A stretch of 7,608 nucleotides of DNA from Candidatus Hydrogenedentota bacterium (GTDB lineage Bacteria > Hydrogenedentota > Hydrogenedentia > Hydrogenedentales > SLHB01): assembly GCA_035416745.1 (NCBI GenBank), contig DAOLNV010000025.1, positions 53,981 through 61,588 of the forward strand. The letters run 5' to 3'. Made by a program: the position numbers and the translations under genes. Of this stretch, positions 1 through 5,864 are shown in pieces; position 1 is the first letter of the stretch; each line of letters opens with the position of its first letter. The notes under the pieces are model-generated. The model worked only from the letters and a program-made list of their open reading frames with translations, was not told the DNA's origin and did no database searches.

Positions 1-1019
1 GGTTCAACCAGCTCCGTGATGACAAGTCCCAACGAGGTTTCGAGCCCCACGATGCCGAAGGGGGCGTAATCGAACTCGACGTCCTTTTCGGTCGGCGTGT
101 GCGGGGCGTGATCCGTTGCGATGCAATCGATCGTGCCGTCCTTGATTCCTGTTTTGATCGCTGCCACGTCCTCTTCTTCGCGCAGGGGAGGATTCATCTT
201 GGCGTTGGTATTGAAGGTCGTGACGGCGTCATCGGTGAGAGTCCAATAGTGCGGAGCGGTTTCGCAAGTGACGCGAATGCCGCGCGCTTTGGCCCGCCGC
301 ACGATCTCGACGCTTCCCGCGCTGCTCACGTGGCAGACATGAACCTTTGACTTGGTCATCTCGGCAAGCCGCATGAGACGGTCGACGGCGATCTCTTCCA
401 TCGCCTTGGGCATGCCCGACAGGCCCAGTTTGGTCGAATTGAGCCCGGCGTTCATGGCGCCGCCCTCGACCAGCGATGCGTCCTCGCAATGACCGAGGTA
501 GGTCAGGCCGCACATGTCGGCGTATTCGAGGCATCGCCGCAATACGCGGCTGGAAGCGATGTCGTCGCCGTCGTCGGTGACCGCGACGGCCCCGACGGCC
601 TTGAGTTCGGCCATTTCGGTCATCTCGGCGCCCGCACGGCCTTTGGTGGCGGCGGCAGCCGGCCAGATCTTGATGCAGGCCGTTTCGCGGGCGCGGCGGT
701 TAACGAACTCGACCATCCCGCCGTTGTCGATGGGCGGTTGCGTGTTGGGCATCGTAACCACCGAAGTGAACCCGCCGCGCGCGGCCGCGCGGCTTCCCGA
801 GGCGATGGTCTCTTTCGACTCGAAACCCGGTTCGCGAAAATGGACATGGATATCTACCAGTCCAGGGCATACGACGCACCCGGACGCGTCGAAGAGCTCG
901 TCGCCGCTCAGGTCTTTGCCGATTCGGGCGATGTGTTCCCCTTCGATCAAGATGTCCAGCGGCATCGATGTCTTCGAGGCCGGGTCAATCACATCTCCGT
1001 TCTTGATGACGAGAGTCAT
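1..1019 (-). CDS. pyrC: Dihydroorotase, class I, C-terminus cut off by the window edge
   Basis: This gene encodes the zinc enzyme that cyclises carbamoyl-aspartate to dihydroorotate, the third step of de novo pyrimidine synthesis in the cytoplasm. It was read from the reverse complement: an ATG at 1019-1017 opens a frame that stays open to the left edge, giving 339 residues of a family usually about 420-430 long. Visible landmarks are the metal-binding HVH at residues 58-60 followed by FREPG, a TMPNT segment near 89-93, the TDDG motif at 148-151 (bridging Asp position of class I enzymes), GHCED with His177, HVSS with His230, and ATDHAPH at 301-307 with the catalytic Asp303. All expected ligands are present, so it looks active. 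The stop codon of pyrB lies 12 bases upstream, and a GGGAG ribosome site overlaps that stop. It is the third gene of the pyrR-pyrB-pyrC operon. The match to class I rather than the E. coli type rests on the FREPG and DDG motifs. Confidence 0.96.
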   Translation of the reverse strand, partial: MTLVIKNGDVIDPASKTSMPLDILIEGEHIARIGKDLSGDELFDASGCVVCPGLVDIHVHFREPGFESKETIASGSRAAARGGFTSVVTMPNTQPPIDNGGMVEFVNRRARETACIKIWPAAAATKGRAGAEMTEMAELKAVGAVAVTDDGDDIASSRVLRRCLEYADMCGLTYLGHCEDASLVEGGAMNAGLNSTKLGLSGMPKAMEEIAVDRLMRLAEMTKSKVHVCHVSSAGSVEIVRRAKARGIRVTCETAPHYWTLTDDAVTTFNTNAKMNPPLREEEDVAAIKTGIKDGTIDCIATDHAPHTPTEKDVEFDYAPFGIVGLETSLGLVITELVE

Positions 1020-1031
1020 TCCGTGGGCTCC

Positions 1032-2021
1032 CTAAACAGCCACCCTGGGTTTATTGACCAGCAAATGCATCACTGCCATACGCACCGCCACTCCGTTCGT
1101 CACTTGCTCGAGAATCACGTTCCGCGGCCCGTCAGCCACTTCAGTCGACAGTTCAACGTCGCGGTTGATCGGGCCGGGATGCATGATCAGGACGTCTTTC
1201 TTGGCGGCCTTGAGCGATTCATTGTCAATGCGGAAAAGCCGGATGTACTCCCGGATGCTTGGAAACAGGCACTTGCCCTGCCGCTCCAGCTGGATACGCA
1301 GCAGATAAATCACGTCAGCCCCTTCAATGGCTTCGCACAAGTCCGACGTGACGTCGGCGCCCAGTTTCGAGAACGCTCCCGGCAGTAGGGTCCGCGGCCC
1401 GCACAGCACCACGCTCGCGCCCAGTTTCGTAAGCCCCCACACATTACTGCGCGCGACGCGGCTGTGGGCGATGTCGCCGATGATGGCCACCCGGAGACCG
1501 TCAAGACCCGCTTGCGGGTCGTCGCGCGTCCTGCGCACATGCTGGCGAATCGTGAATGCGTCCAGCAACCCCTGCGTAGGGTGCTCGTGCGCGCCGTCGC
1601 CGGCGTTGATGATGTGGCTCGAATGGCGTTCGGCGAGAATGCGGGGCGCGCCGGCGGCGCTGTGTCGGATAACAACGATATCCGTATGCATGGCCTCGAT
1701 GTTGTACAGGGTGTCGTGGAGCGTCTCGCCTTTCTTGGAACTCGAGACGTCCGCGTTCATGGTGAGCGTGTCGGCGCTGAGCCGTTTGGCGGCGAGTTCG
1801 AACGAGGTGCGGGTCCGCGTGCTGGGTTCGTAGAACCAGTTGACGACGAGGCGGCCCTGAAGCACCGGAACCTTCTTGATGCCGCTCTCGCGCTGGGATA
1901 CCGCCAGAAACTGCGGGGCGGTGTCGAGGATCATCTCGAGTTCGTCCCGCGACAGGTCCTCGAGGCCGATGAGGTCCTTGCGCGTCCACACGCGCTGCTC
2001 GTTCTCGGTCGCGGTGGTCAT
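1032..2021 (-). CDS. pyrB: Aspartate carbamoyltransferase catalytic subunit
   Basis: This is the catalytic chain of aspartate transcarbamoylase (329 residues), which joins carbamoyl phosphate to L-aspartate in the committed step of pyrimidine synthesis. The carbamoyl-phosphate loop STRTRTSFE is at residues 67-75. The SSSKKGE loop that supplies the Ser/Lys from the neighbouring subunit is at 93-99, HPTQ at 147-150, the aspartate-domain segment IIGDIAHSR at 180-188, and HPGPINR at 281-287. Length and motifs are normal. The frame extends upstream to 2066, but I start at the ATG at 2021 because a GGAGGGG ribosome site sits just ahead of it and the pyrR stop codon ends one base before it. The gene is therefore probably translationally coupled to pyrR. 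No regulatory subunit gene (pyrI) is seen in the window, although genes beyond the left edge are not visible. Confidence 0.97.
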   Translation of the reverse strand: MTTATENEQRVWTRKDLIGLEDLSRDELEMILDTAPQFLAVSQRESGIKKVPVLQGRLVVNWFYEPSTRTRTSFELAAKRLSADTLTMNADVSSSKKGETLHDTLYNIEAMHTDIVVIRHSAAGAPRILAERHSSHIINAGDGAHEHPTQGLLDAFTIRQHVRRTRDDPQAGLDGLRVAIIGDIAHSRVARSNVWGLTKLGASVVLCGPRTLLPGAFSKLGADVTSDLCEAIEGADVIYLLRIQLERQGKCLFPSIREYIRLFRIDNESLKAAKKDVLIMHPGPINRDVELSTEVADGPRNVILEQVTNGVAVRMAVMHLLVNKPRVAV

Positions 2022-2022
2022 G

Positions 2023-2610
2023 TTACTCTTCCCCTCCGCCCGTTTCATTCCCCGCGCCCCGCTCAAGAAGGACGGCGTCTTCGCCGTCGATCTCCTCGAT
2101 CCGCACGGCTACGTGCTCGTCCGGAGCCGTGGCGAGGGCCCAGCCCAGGTAATCGGGTTGAATCGGCAGCTCGCGATGGCCGCGGTCAACCAGGCAAGCC
2201 AGCTGGATGCACTGGGGACGTCCGTAATCCATCACCTCATCGAGCGCCGCCCGGATCGTGCGTCCCGCCGCGATAACGTCGTCAACCAGAATCACCGTCA
2301 TGCCGTCAACGTCAAAATCAAAGTGGGTTTCATTGCCGACCGTTGCGGGGACGCGCCCGCTACGGAGGTCGTCGCGGTACAGGGTGGTGGCAAGCGAGCC
2401 CACGCGCAAACGCGTGCCCGTCATGGCCTCGATGTAGTTCGCGAGCCGGTCCGCGAGAGGCCGGCCGCGGCTCAGGATGCCGAGAAGCGCCACGTTGGCC
2501 AGGGAATCGTATGCCGCCGTGATTTCCTGGGCCAGCCGGCGCAGGGCCGCCTCGATGGCCTCGTGGTCCATCACCACCGTGGTCTCAGGAGGGTAGTCTG
2601 CTTCGCTCAT
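2023..2610 (-). CDS. pyrR: Bifunctional pyr operon attenuation regulator / uracil phosphoribosyltransferase
   Basis: This is a PyrR-family protein of 195 residues, first gene of the operon. PyrR proteins bind UMP and, in Bacillus, bind the pyr leader RNA to promote termination; many also have uracil phosphoribosyltransferase activity. The sequence shows the type I PRTase PRPP loop VILVDDVIAAGRTI at residues 106-119, LYRDDL at 77-82, SRGRPLA at 47-53 (PRPP-side loop), and the PyrR-typical VDRGHRELPI at 141-150 followed by PDYLG. The C-terminus is slightly longer than usual and ends in a Gly/Glu-rich tail. I chose the ATG at 2610 because an AGGA site lies a few bases upstream and the family N-terminus fits. 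A TTG further up at 2658 sits inside the terminator U-tract and is unlikely. The upstream attenuator gives a clear candidate target for autoregulation. Whether this protein acts by attenuation or by blocking translation cannot be settled from sequence alone. Confidence 0.96.
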   Translation of the reverse strand: MSEADYPPETTVVMDHEAIEAALRRLAQEITAAYDSLANVALLGILSRGRPLADRLANYIEAMTGTRLRVGSLATTLYRDDLRSGRVPATVGNETHFDFDVDGMTVILVDDVIAAGRTIRAALDEVMDYGRPQCIQLACLVDRGHRELPIQPDYLGWALATAPDEHVAVRIEEIDGEDAVLLERGAGNETGGGEE

Positions 2611-2656
2611 GGATATTCCTGGCCTTGGTTCTCGCCCGGAGGTGCGAAGCTCAGAC

Positions 2657-2686
2657 AAAAAAAAGCCTTCTCACGTGGTGAGAAGG
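2657..2686 (-). terminator. Leader attenuator (intrinsic terminator) of the pyr operon
   Basis: On the minus strand a perfect 9-bp stem (CCTTCTCAC with GTGAGAAGG, loop CAC) is followed by one C and then eight T's. It lies between the pyrR promoter (-10 at 2744-2749) and the pyrR start at 2610, and the HU gene upstream has its own separate terminator. It must therefore act inside the pyr leader, as an attenuator does. The distance from the predicted start point near 2737 to the stem is about 50 bases. A GTGAG at 2712-2708 could pair with the CTCAC of the terminator's 5' arm and serve as part of an antiterminator, but that pairing is only 5 bp. I could not find a confident match to the Bacillus PyrR binding-loop consensus. 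Confidence 0.88.
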
Positions 2687-2743
2687 TGCTTCGCGCTGGT
2701 CGCGGTACTCACTTGAATGCGCCCCTCCGAGCCGGTTTTTCGA

Positions 2744-2772
2744 ATTTTAACAAGCCGCACGGGCGCTGTCAA
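2744..2772 (-). promoter_or_regulatory. Sigma-70 type promoter of the pyrRBC operon
   Basis: Read on the minus strand, TTGACA (2772-2767, perfect -35) is followed by a 17-base spacer and TAAAAT (2749-2744, 5 of 6 for the -10). Transcription should start near 2737, giving a leader of about 127 bases ahead of pyrR that contains the attenuator. The promoter starts about 25 bases beyond the HU terminator, so the operon is transcribed independently of the HU gene. Confidence 0.85.
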
Positions 2773-2783
2773 ATCACGGGCGC
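2758..2783 (-). repeat. 9-bp direct repeat bracketing the pyr -35 hexamer
   Basis: On the minus strand the nonamer GCGCCCGTG occurs at 2783-2775 and again at 2766-2758, exactly 17 bases apart. The TTGACA hexamer lies between the copies: one copy ends two bases before it and the other begins immediately after it. The position would suit an operator that occludes RNA polymerase, but no known regulator is recognised and chance in GC-rich DNA is possible. Confidence 0.5.
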
Positions 2784-2795
2784 CGGGTGACGCGC

Positions 2796-2827
2796 AAAAA
2801 ACCGGCCCGGAAGACTTCCGGGCCGGT
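2796..2827 (-). terminator. Intrinsic terminator of the HU gene
   Basis: A perfect 12-bp inverted repeat lies 26 bases past the HU stop codon (left arm ACCGGCCCGGAA at 2801-2812, right arm TTCCGGGCCGGT at 2816-2827, 3-base loop). On the minus strand the stem runs into six T's, the first from the stem base, giving a strong rho-independent terminator. It ends just before the pyr promoter. Confidence 0.93.
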
Positions 2828-2852
2828 CCTCTCCGATTCCCGCGTGTCTCGC

Positions 2853-3146
2853 CTACTTCTTCGGGGCGATCGCGTCCTTGGCGGCCTTGGCAATGCGGAA
2901 CTTCAAGACCTTCTTCGCAGGGATCTTGATGGTTTCGCCGGTAGCCGGATTGCGGCCGGTACGGGCTTTGCGATTCACGACCACGAGCTTGCCCAGTCCC
3001 GGAAGGGTGAACCCGGTCTTGGCTTCTCTGTACGCGATTTCCTTTATCTCCTCGAGGACAGCGGCGACATCCTTCTTGGTCAGGCCGGTCTTGTCGGCCA
3101 GCGCCGTCACGATCTGCGCTTTGGTCATGGGCTTCTTTCCTGACAT
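2853..3146 (-). CDS. HU/IHF-family DNA-binding protein
   Basis: This gene encodes a 97-residue histone-like protein that dimerises, bends DNA and helps compact the nucleoid. The family signature is clear: an N-terminal helical part starting MTKAQIV at residue 7, then TLPGLGKL near 47-54, and the beta-arm motif GRNPATGE at 64-71 with the intercalating proline at 67. It is followed by IPAKKVLKFRIAK and a Lys-rich end. The start at 3146 is supported by AGGAGG eight bases upstream. An ATG six codons further up overlaps that ribosome site and is rejected. The six extra residues before the usual Met (MSGKKP) form a small basic N-terminal extension. The gene is monocistronic, with its own promoter region and a strong terminator. 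Whether it is an HU homodimer subunit or an IHF chain cannot be told by eye, but HU is more likely. Confidence 0.96.
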   Translation of the reverse strand: MSGKKPMTKAQIVTALADKTGLTKKDVAAVLEEIKEIAYREAKTGFTLPGLGKLVVVNRKARTGRNPATGETIKIPAKKVLKFRIAKAAKDAIAPKK

Positions 3147-3167
3147 TGGTTCTCCTCCTGGCATCGT

Positions 3168-3186
3168 GAAAGCTCTTCAAGCTTTC
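3168..3186 (-). promoter_or_regulatory. Hairpin just upstream of the HU ribosome binding site
   Basis: A perfect 7-bp inverted repeat (GAAAGCT at 3168-3174, AGCTTTC at 3180-3186) with a 5-base loop lies about 10 bases ahead of the AGGAGG site in the predicted HU mRNA leader. It has no U-tract on its 3' side, so it is not a terminator. It could influence translation or mRNA stability, but this is inference. Confidence 0.45.
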
Positions 3187-3288
3187 GTAAAACGTCCGCC
3201 GCGGGACCGGGGAAGCGCTACAGGCGCCACCCACTCGCGGCAAATTAACTCCCCGAGGGCCCCCTTATGTTGTTGGCCCGTGTGTTTG

Positions 3289-3315
3289 ATTACAAATAAA
3301 ATAGCGTTTTGTCAA
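3289..3315 (-). promoter_or_regulatory. Probable promoter of the HU gene
   Basis: On the minus strand a perfect TTGACA (3315-3310) is followed by an AT-rich 15-base spacer and TGTAAT (3294-3289, 5 of 6). The 15-base spacing is short. With 17 bases the -10 would be the weaker TAATCA. A start near 3282 would give a leader of about 135 bases. The rest of the 3147-3550 gap holds this leader, an A/T-rich stretch with GCCTT/AAGGC arms just upstream of the -35, and the divergent promoter candidate near 3476. Confidence 0.6.
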
Positions 3316-3451
3316 GCCTTATTTTTCAAGGCCATTCGAATTTCGGTTCTCGAAAACCCTTGTCAATAGAGGGTCAAACACGATCCGTGTCACATGGAGA
3401 TCTATGTAGCCAAGCCAGCTAACAACCTGCAAATGCTGTTCTTATGAAACG

Positions 3452-3481
3452 TTGCGGTTCCGGCGGCCGCACAGCTATAGT
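3452..3481 (+). promoter_or_regulatory. Candidate promoter for the phosphoesterase-like and membrane protein genes
   Basis: TTGCGG (3452-3457) and TATAGT (3476-3481) are separated by 18 bases, with about 70 bases to the ATG at 3551. The -10 matches at 5 of 6 positions. The -35 is only partly consensus. It is the best plus-strand match that I found in this intergenic region. Confidence 0.4.
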
Positions 3482-3550
3482 ACGTGCCAGTGGCGTGAGT
3501 TTCACGTTTCCGGCTCACAATGAAAGACTGACGGAGCTCCGAAATAACCG

Positions 3551-4228
3551 ATGTATTTGGCGGTTTTTTGCGCGGTCCGGGGCAACTTGCCCGCATTGCG
3601 CGCTATCCTCGAGGCCCTCGAACAGCGCGGAATCGAAACCGTTTTCAACGGGGGCAACTCCGTCGGCGCCTATCCGTGGCCCGATGAAGTCATCGCGTGC
3701 ATCCGGCAAGCGCACATTCCCACCGTCCAGGGCATTGACGATCGCACGACGGCCCGCCTCTTGCGCAGCAGTGAAAAGCTGCTGCTCAAAATGCCCGAAG
3801 ACACGCGGCGCGGCCTGGAATGGACGTACGCCCACACCGGCAGCGCGAACATCGAATGGCTGGGCACCTTGCCGAAGCAGCGCCGCTTCACTCTCGAGGG
3901 ACTCGACATACTGTTGTGTCATGGCGCGCCGACCGGGATGAAAGAGCGGCTGACCCCCGATACGTCTCCGGATGTCTTCAACCGTCAGCGCGAGGCGGCC
4001 AACGCGCGTCTGATCCTGTGCGGGGGTTCTGAAGCGCCTTTTTCACGCCTCGTTGAAGACAGCCTCTTCGTGTGCCCCGGCGCGGCCACGGGACCGTCGG
4101 GCGCGCGCTACGCTGTCGTTGATACCGAATCCGCCCCCTGGACCGCTACCTTCCACGAGACGCCCTACGACACGGGCCTCGTGCTGCGCCGGCTCGAGGA
4201 GGCCGGCCTGGCAGCCAAGGAGTCCTGA
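3551..4228 (+). CDS. Calcineurin-like phosphoesterase-fold protein with lost metal ligands (likely pseudoenzyme)
   Basis: The 225-residue protein follows the layout of YfcE/MJ0936-type metallophosphoesterases (Metallophos_2), which hydrolyse phosphodiesters with two metal ions. The frame of each motif is recognisable but the ligands are changed. The usual SDIHGN reads CAVRGN (7-12; Asp8 to Ala, His10 to Arg). The GD motif is GN at 35-36. The GNHD motif is GIDD at 61-64. GHTH is GGSE at 158-161. Only His124 in the HGAP motif is kept. The flanking NLPAL, EVI, CPGAATGP and ARYAVVD segments remain family-like and the frame is intact, which suggests a retained, non-catalytic or differently acting protein rather than random decay. 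An in-frame stop two codons upstream fixes ATG 3551 as the most upstream start. The ribosome site is weak: GGAG lies 14 bases away. The next gene follows after 55 bases on the same strand. A conventional phosphatase activity is unlikely. Confidence 0.85.
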   Translation: MYLAVFCAVRGNLPALRAILEALEQRGIETVFNGGNSVGAYPWPDEVIACIRQAHIPTVQGIDDRTTARLLRSSEKLLLKMPEDTRRGLEWTYAHTGSANIEWLGTLPKQRRFTLEGLDILLCHGAPTGMKERLTPDTSPDVFNRQREAANARLILCGGSEAPFSRLVEDSLFVCPGAATGPSGARYAVVDTESAPWTATFHETPYDTGLVLRRLEEAGLAAKES

Positions 4229-4283
4229 CACGGCGCACAAAGAGCCGCCTGTAAACCGTGCATCGCACAAGGAGGAACCCATC

Positions 4284-4919
4284 ATGCCCGCGGAATCAGC
4301 ACAACGCGCTGCCGCCATTCTTCGCGACGCAAGCCAGTTTCAATGGCACGTGATAACGCTCTTCGCCCTGGCGGTCTATGTCTACACGGTTGAGATCCAA
4401 AAACGGGACTGGAACGTGCTGTTCGGCGGGCTGGCGTTCTGGGCTATGGACTGGTTCAATGAGACTTGGAACTCGCTCGTTTTCCATTTGACAGGTTATG
4501 CGCCCGTGTGGGGAGCCCCAGGCGATACCGCTTACCTCATCCTGATCGGACTGAACATCGAGATCTGTTTCATGTTCGCGATCGCGGGGGTCGCCTTCTG
4601 CAAGATGCTGCCGAAAGACAAGCATCTCAAGATTCTCGGACTCCCCAACCGCCTCTTCATCGCGCTCACGAGCGCAGCGTTCTGCGTAGTCGTTGAGCTT
4701 CTCCTGAATGCCGTGGGCGCGTTGACGTGGGAGTGGCCGTGGTGGAACGCCGGCGCCCCGTGGCTCATTTTCCTCTTCGGTTACTTGCACTTCTTCCTCG
4801 TCGCCTTCTGGGTGCACGACATGGAAAAGCTCAAGAACAAAGTCAGGGTCGTGGGCGGGCTGTACGCGTTCGACGCCGCAATCCTGGTCCTCTTCGGCCC
4901 CGGCCTCGGGTGGATATGA
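4284..4919 (+). CDS. Polytopic membrane protein of unknown function
   Basis: I do not recognise this 211-residue protein as a named family. The start at 4284 is well supported by AAGGAGGA eight bases upstream; the frame is open further up but without a comparable site. Hydrophobic segments lie near residues 21-37, 44-70 (one or two), 83-106, 123-143, 158-176 and 188-208, so five to six membrane helices are likely. It is rich in aromatic residues (AFWAMDWFNETW near 51-62, WEWPWW near 149-154). Potentially functional polar residues lie in or at the edge of helices: Asp56, Glu60, Asn91, Glu93, Glu138, His169, His178 and Asp179. A positively charged loop (KMLPKDKHLK, 107-116) probably faces the cytoplasm. 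There is no signal peptide typical of export. It probably shares a transcript with the phosphoesterase-like gene 55 bases upstream. A transporter, a membrane enzyme or a scaffold are all possible, and I cannot choose between them. Confidence 0.88.
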   Translation: MPAESAQRAAAILRDASQFQWHVITLFALAVYVYTVEIQKRDWNVLFGGLAFWAMDWFNETWNSLVFHLTGYAPVWGAPGDTAYLILIGLNIEICFMFAIAGVAFCKMLPKDKHLKILGLPNRLFIALTSAAFCVVVELLLNAVGALTWEWPWWNAGAPWLIFLFGYLHFFLVAFWVHDMEKLKNKVRVVGGLYAFDAAILVLFGPGLGWI

Positions 4920-4920
4920 T

Positions 4921-5018
4921 AGAGGCGCCTCGCCAACGAGACGCCCCTCACTTCCTTTGGGTGACCTGCCGCAGGCTGGAGCACACCCCCGCGCCAAAAC
5001 CCGGCACGTGGCGCCTCT
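4921..5018. repeat. Inverted repeats in the convergent gap, possible weak bidirectional terminator
   Basis: The 130-base gap between two converging genes holds several inverted repeats. A 9-bp pair (AGAGGCGCC at 4921-4929, GGCGCCTCT at 5010-5018) frames most of the gap. Inside are an imperfect hairpin at 4924-4945 (GGCG, mismatch, CTCG, loop, CGAG, mismatch, CGCC) and a 6-bp pair at 4991-4996 and 5009-5014. None is followed by a clear T-run on either strand, so termination here would be weak or factor-dependent. Confidence 0.35.
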
Positions 5019-5049
5019 TATAACCTGCCCGGCGTGCTCTTCGCGCGGT

Positions 5050-5751
5050 CTACTCGAGTTCCTTGACCTTCATGTTGCGGAACCAGATGGGCGCGCCCGC
5101 GTGTTTGCCCTGGAATCCAATCCGGCCTTTTGTCGGCAACTCGGCCTTAGGCCTGCTCAGCCATGACGGGATCTCGGAGCCGTCCGGATTGGTCTTCGCG
5201 GAGGTCCATTTGCTCATGTCCATCGAGGTGATGGGCTCGCCGTTCAACACGACGGTGATCAGCTTGTCCTTGCACGTGATGGTGAAGCGGTTCCATTCGC
5301 CGGGCTTCTTCACCACGCTTTTCGAGGGAGCGAGGTGCCCGAAGATCGCGCCGCACTGCCACGTCTTGGGCGAATTGGCCCATTTCTCGGCGAAATCATC
5401 GGCGATTTGGATTTCGACCGAGTTGGGAATCCAGTTCTCCGGGTCGCTGCAGTAGACGATGACGCCGCTATTTGTTCCCTCAGCCGTCTTGAACTCGAGA
5501 TCCAGGATGAAGTTGTCGTAATCCTTCTTCGTCCAGATAGCCTTGTCCTCGGTAGCGGTCAATATGCCGTTCTCGAAGGTCCACACGCCTTCCGGCTTGT
5601 CGGCGTTGGAAAGATCGGGTTTGAACAGGTCGTTCCACGTGCTCACGTCGGGGTGGGCCGGCTTTTGTTCCGCAGCCGGCGCGGTTTCCTGGCTATAGCA
5701 CGCCAAGGCCATGCACAACATCGCTGCAACAACTACAACGCGCTTCAACAT
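5050..5751 (-). CDS. Secreted DUF1080 (3-keto-disaccharide hydrolase-like) protein
   Basis: This 233-residue exported protein consists of one DUF1080 domain, a concanavalin-like beta-sandwich family that includes 3-keto-glycoside hydrolases and is expanded in Planctomycetota and relatives. The signal peptide is clear: MLKR, a hydrophobic stretch at residues 5-17, then ALA before Cys18. Signal peptidase I cleavage after ALA fits; lipidation at Cys18 is possible but the lipobox is poor. The mature part shows family landmarks: WNDLF at 39-43, WTFENGIL at 57-64, NSGVIVY at 94-100, EIQIADD at 113-119, GAIFGHLAP at 134-142, GEWNRFTI at 151-158, LNGEPI at 169-174, and a final GRIGFQG...FRNMKVKEL. 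The start at 5751 is chosen for its signal peptide and GGGAG site; the longer frame to 5883 is hydrophilic and overlaps the promoter. The substrate is not predictable. It is likely periplasmic or surface-exposed. Confidence 0.93.
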   Translation of the reverse strand: MLKRVVVVAAMLCMALACYSQETAPAAEQKPAHPDVSTWNDLFKPDLSNADKPEGVWTFENGILTATEDKAIWTKKDYDNFILDLEFKTAEGTNSGVIVYCSDPENWIPNSVEIQIADDFAEKWANSPKTWQCGAIFGHLAPSKSVVKKPGEWNRFTITCKDKLITVVLNGEPITSMDMSKWTSAKTNPDGSEIPSWLSRPKAELPTKGRIGFQGKHAGAPIWFRNMKVKELE

Positions 5752-5832
5752 GGTTCGTCTCTCCCAAGTATTCAGCCCCTTGCTTGCAGAACGTACACCG
5801 ATACGCTCAAAAAGGGGGTGGTTGCGTGTCCC

Positions 5833-5851
5833 GGCAATGCTCGGGATTGCC
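5833..5851 (-). repeat. Hairpin at the start of the DUF1080 gene leader
   Basis: GGCAAT (5833-5838) and ATTGCC (5846-5851) form a 6-bp stem with a 7-base loop. An overlapping CCCG/CGGG pair (5830-5833, 5842-5845) offers an alternative fold. It lies within the first 25 bases after the predicted start of transcription. No T-run follows closely, so it is not a terminator. A 5' stabilising stem or an operator are possibilities. Confidence 0.35.
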
Positions 5852-5864
5852 TCTTGGAAACGCA

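Noticed and set aside
489..1388. Long plus-strand open frame of 299 codons across pyrC and pyrB
   Set aside because: It lies opposite two confidently identified genes, has no ribosome site or recognisable domain, and is a GC-rich antisense shadow.
2611..2658. Sixteen-residue N-terminal extension of PyrR from a TTG
   Set aside because: The TTG falls in the terminator U-tract and has no ribosome site; the ATG at 2610 has one and fits the family N-terminus.
1464..2790. Overlapping plus-strand open frames opposite pyrB and pyrR
   Set aside because: They are antisense to genes with full family motifs and their translations are Arg/His/Gly-rich without any family pattern.
3361..3366. Second TTGACA on the minus strand upstream of the HU gene
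   Set aside because: No acceptable -10 hexamer occurs 16 to 19 bases downstream, so it is not called as a promoter.
4219..4229. Shared GAGTCCTGAC string at the ends of two genes (also at 7566-7575)
   Set aside because: A 10-base match made of Glu-Ser-stop codons plus one base is easily chance and the flanks do not match.
4053..4283. Upstream extension of the membrane protein by 77 residues
   Set aside because: This stretch overlaps the end of the phosphoesterase-like gene in another frame, is low-complexity, and the ATG at 4284 has a near-perfect ribosome site.
5807..5851. Hairpin followed by CCCCCTTTTT in the DUF1080 leader as an attenuator
   Set aside because: The T-run starts about 19 bases after the stem and is only five long, so it does not form an intrinsic terminator.
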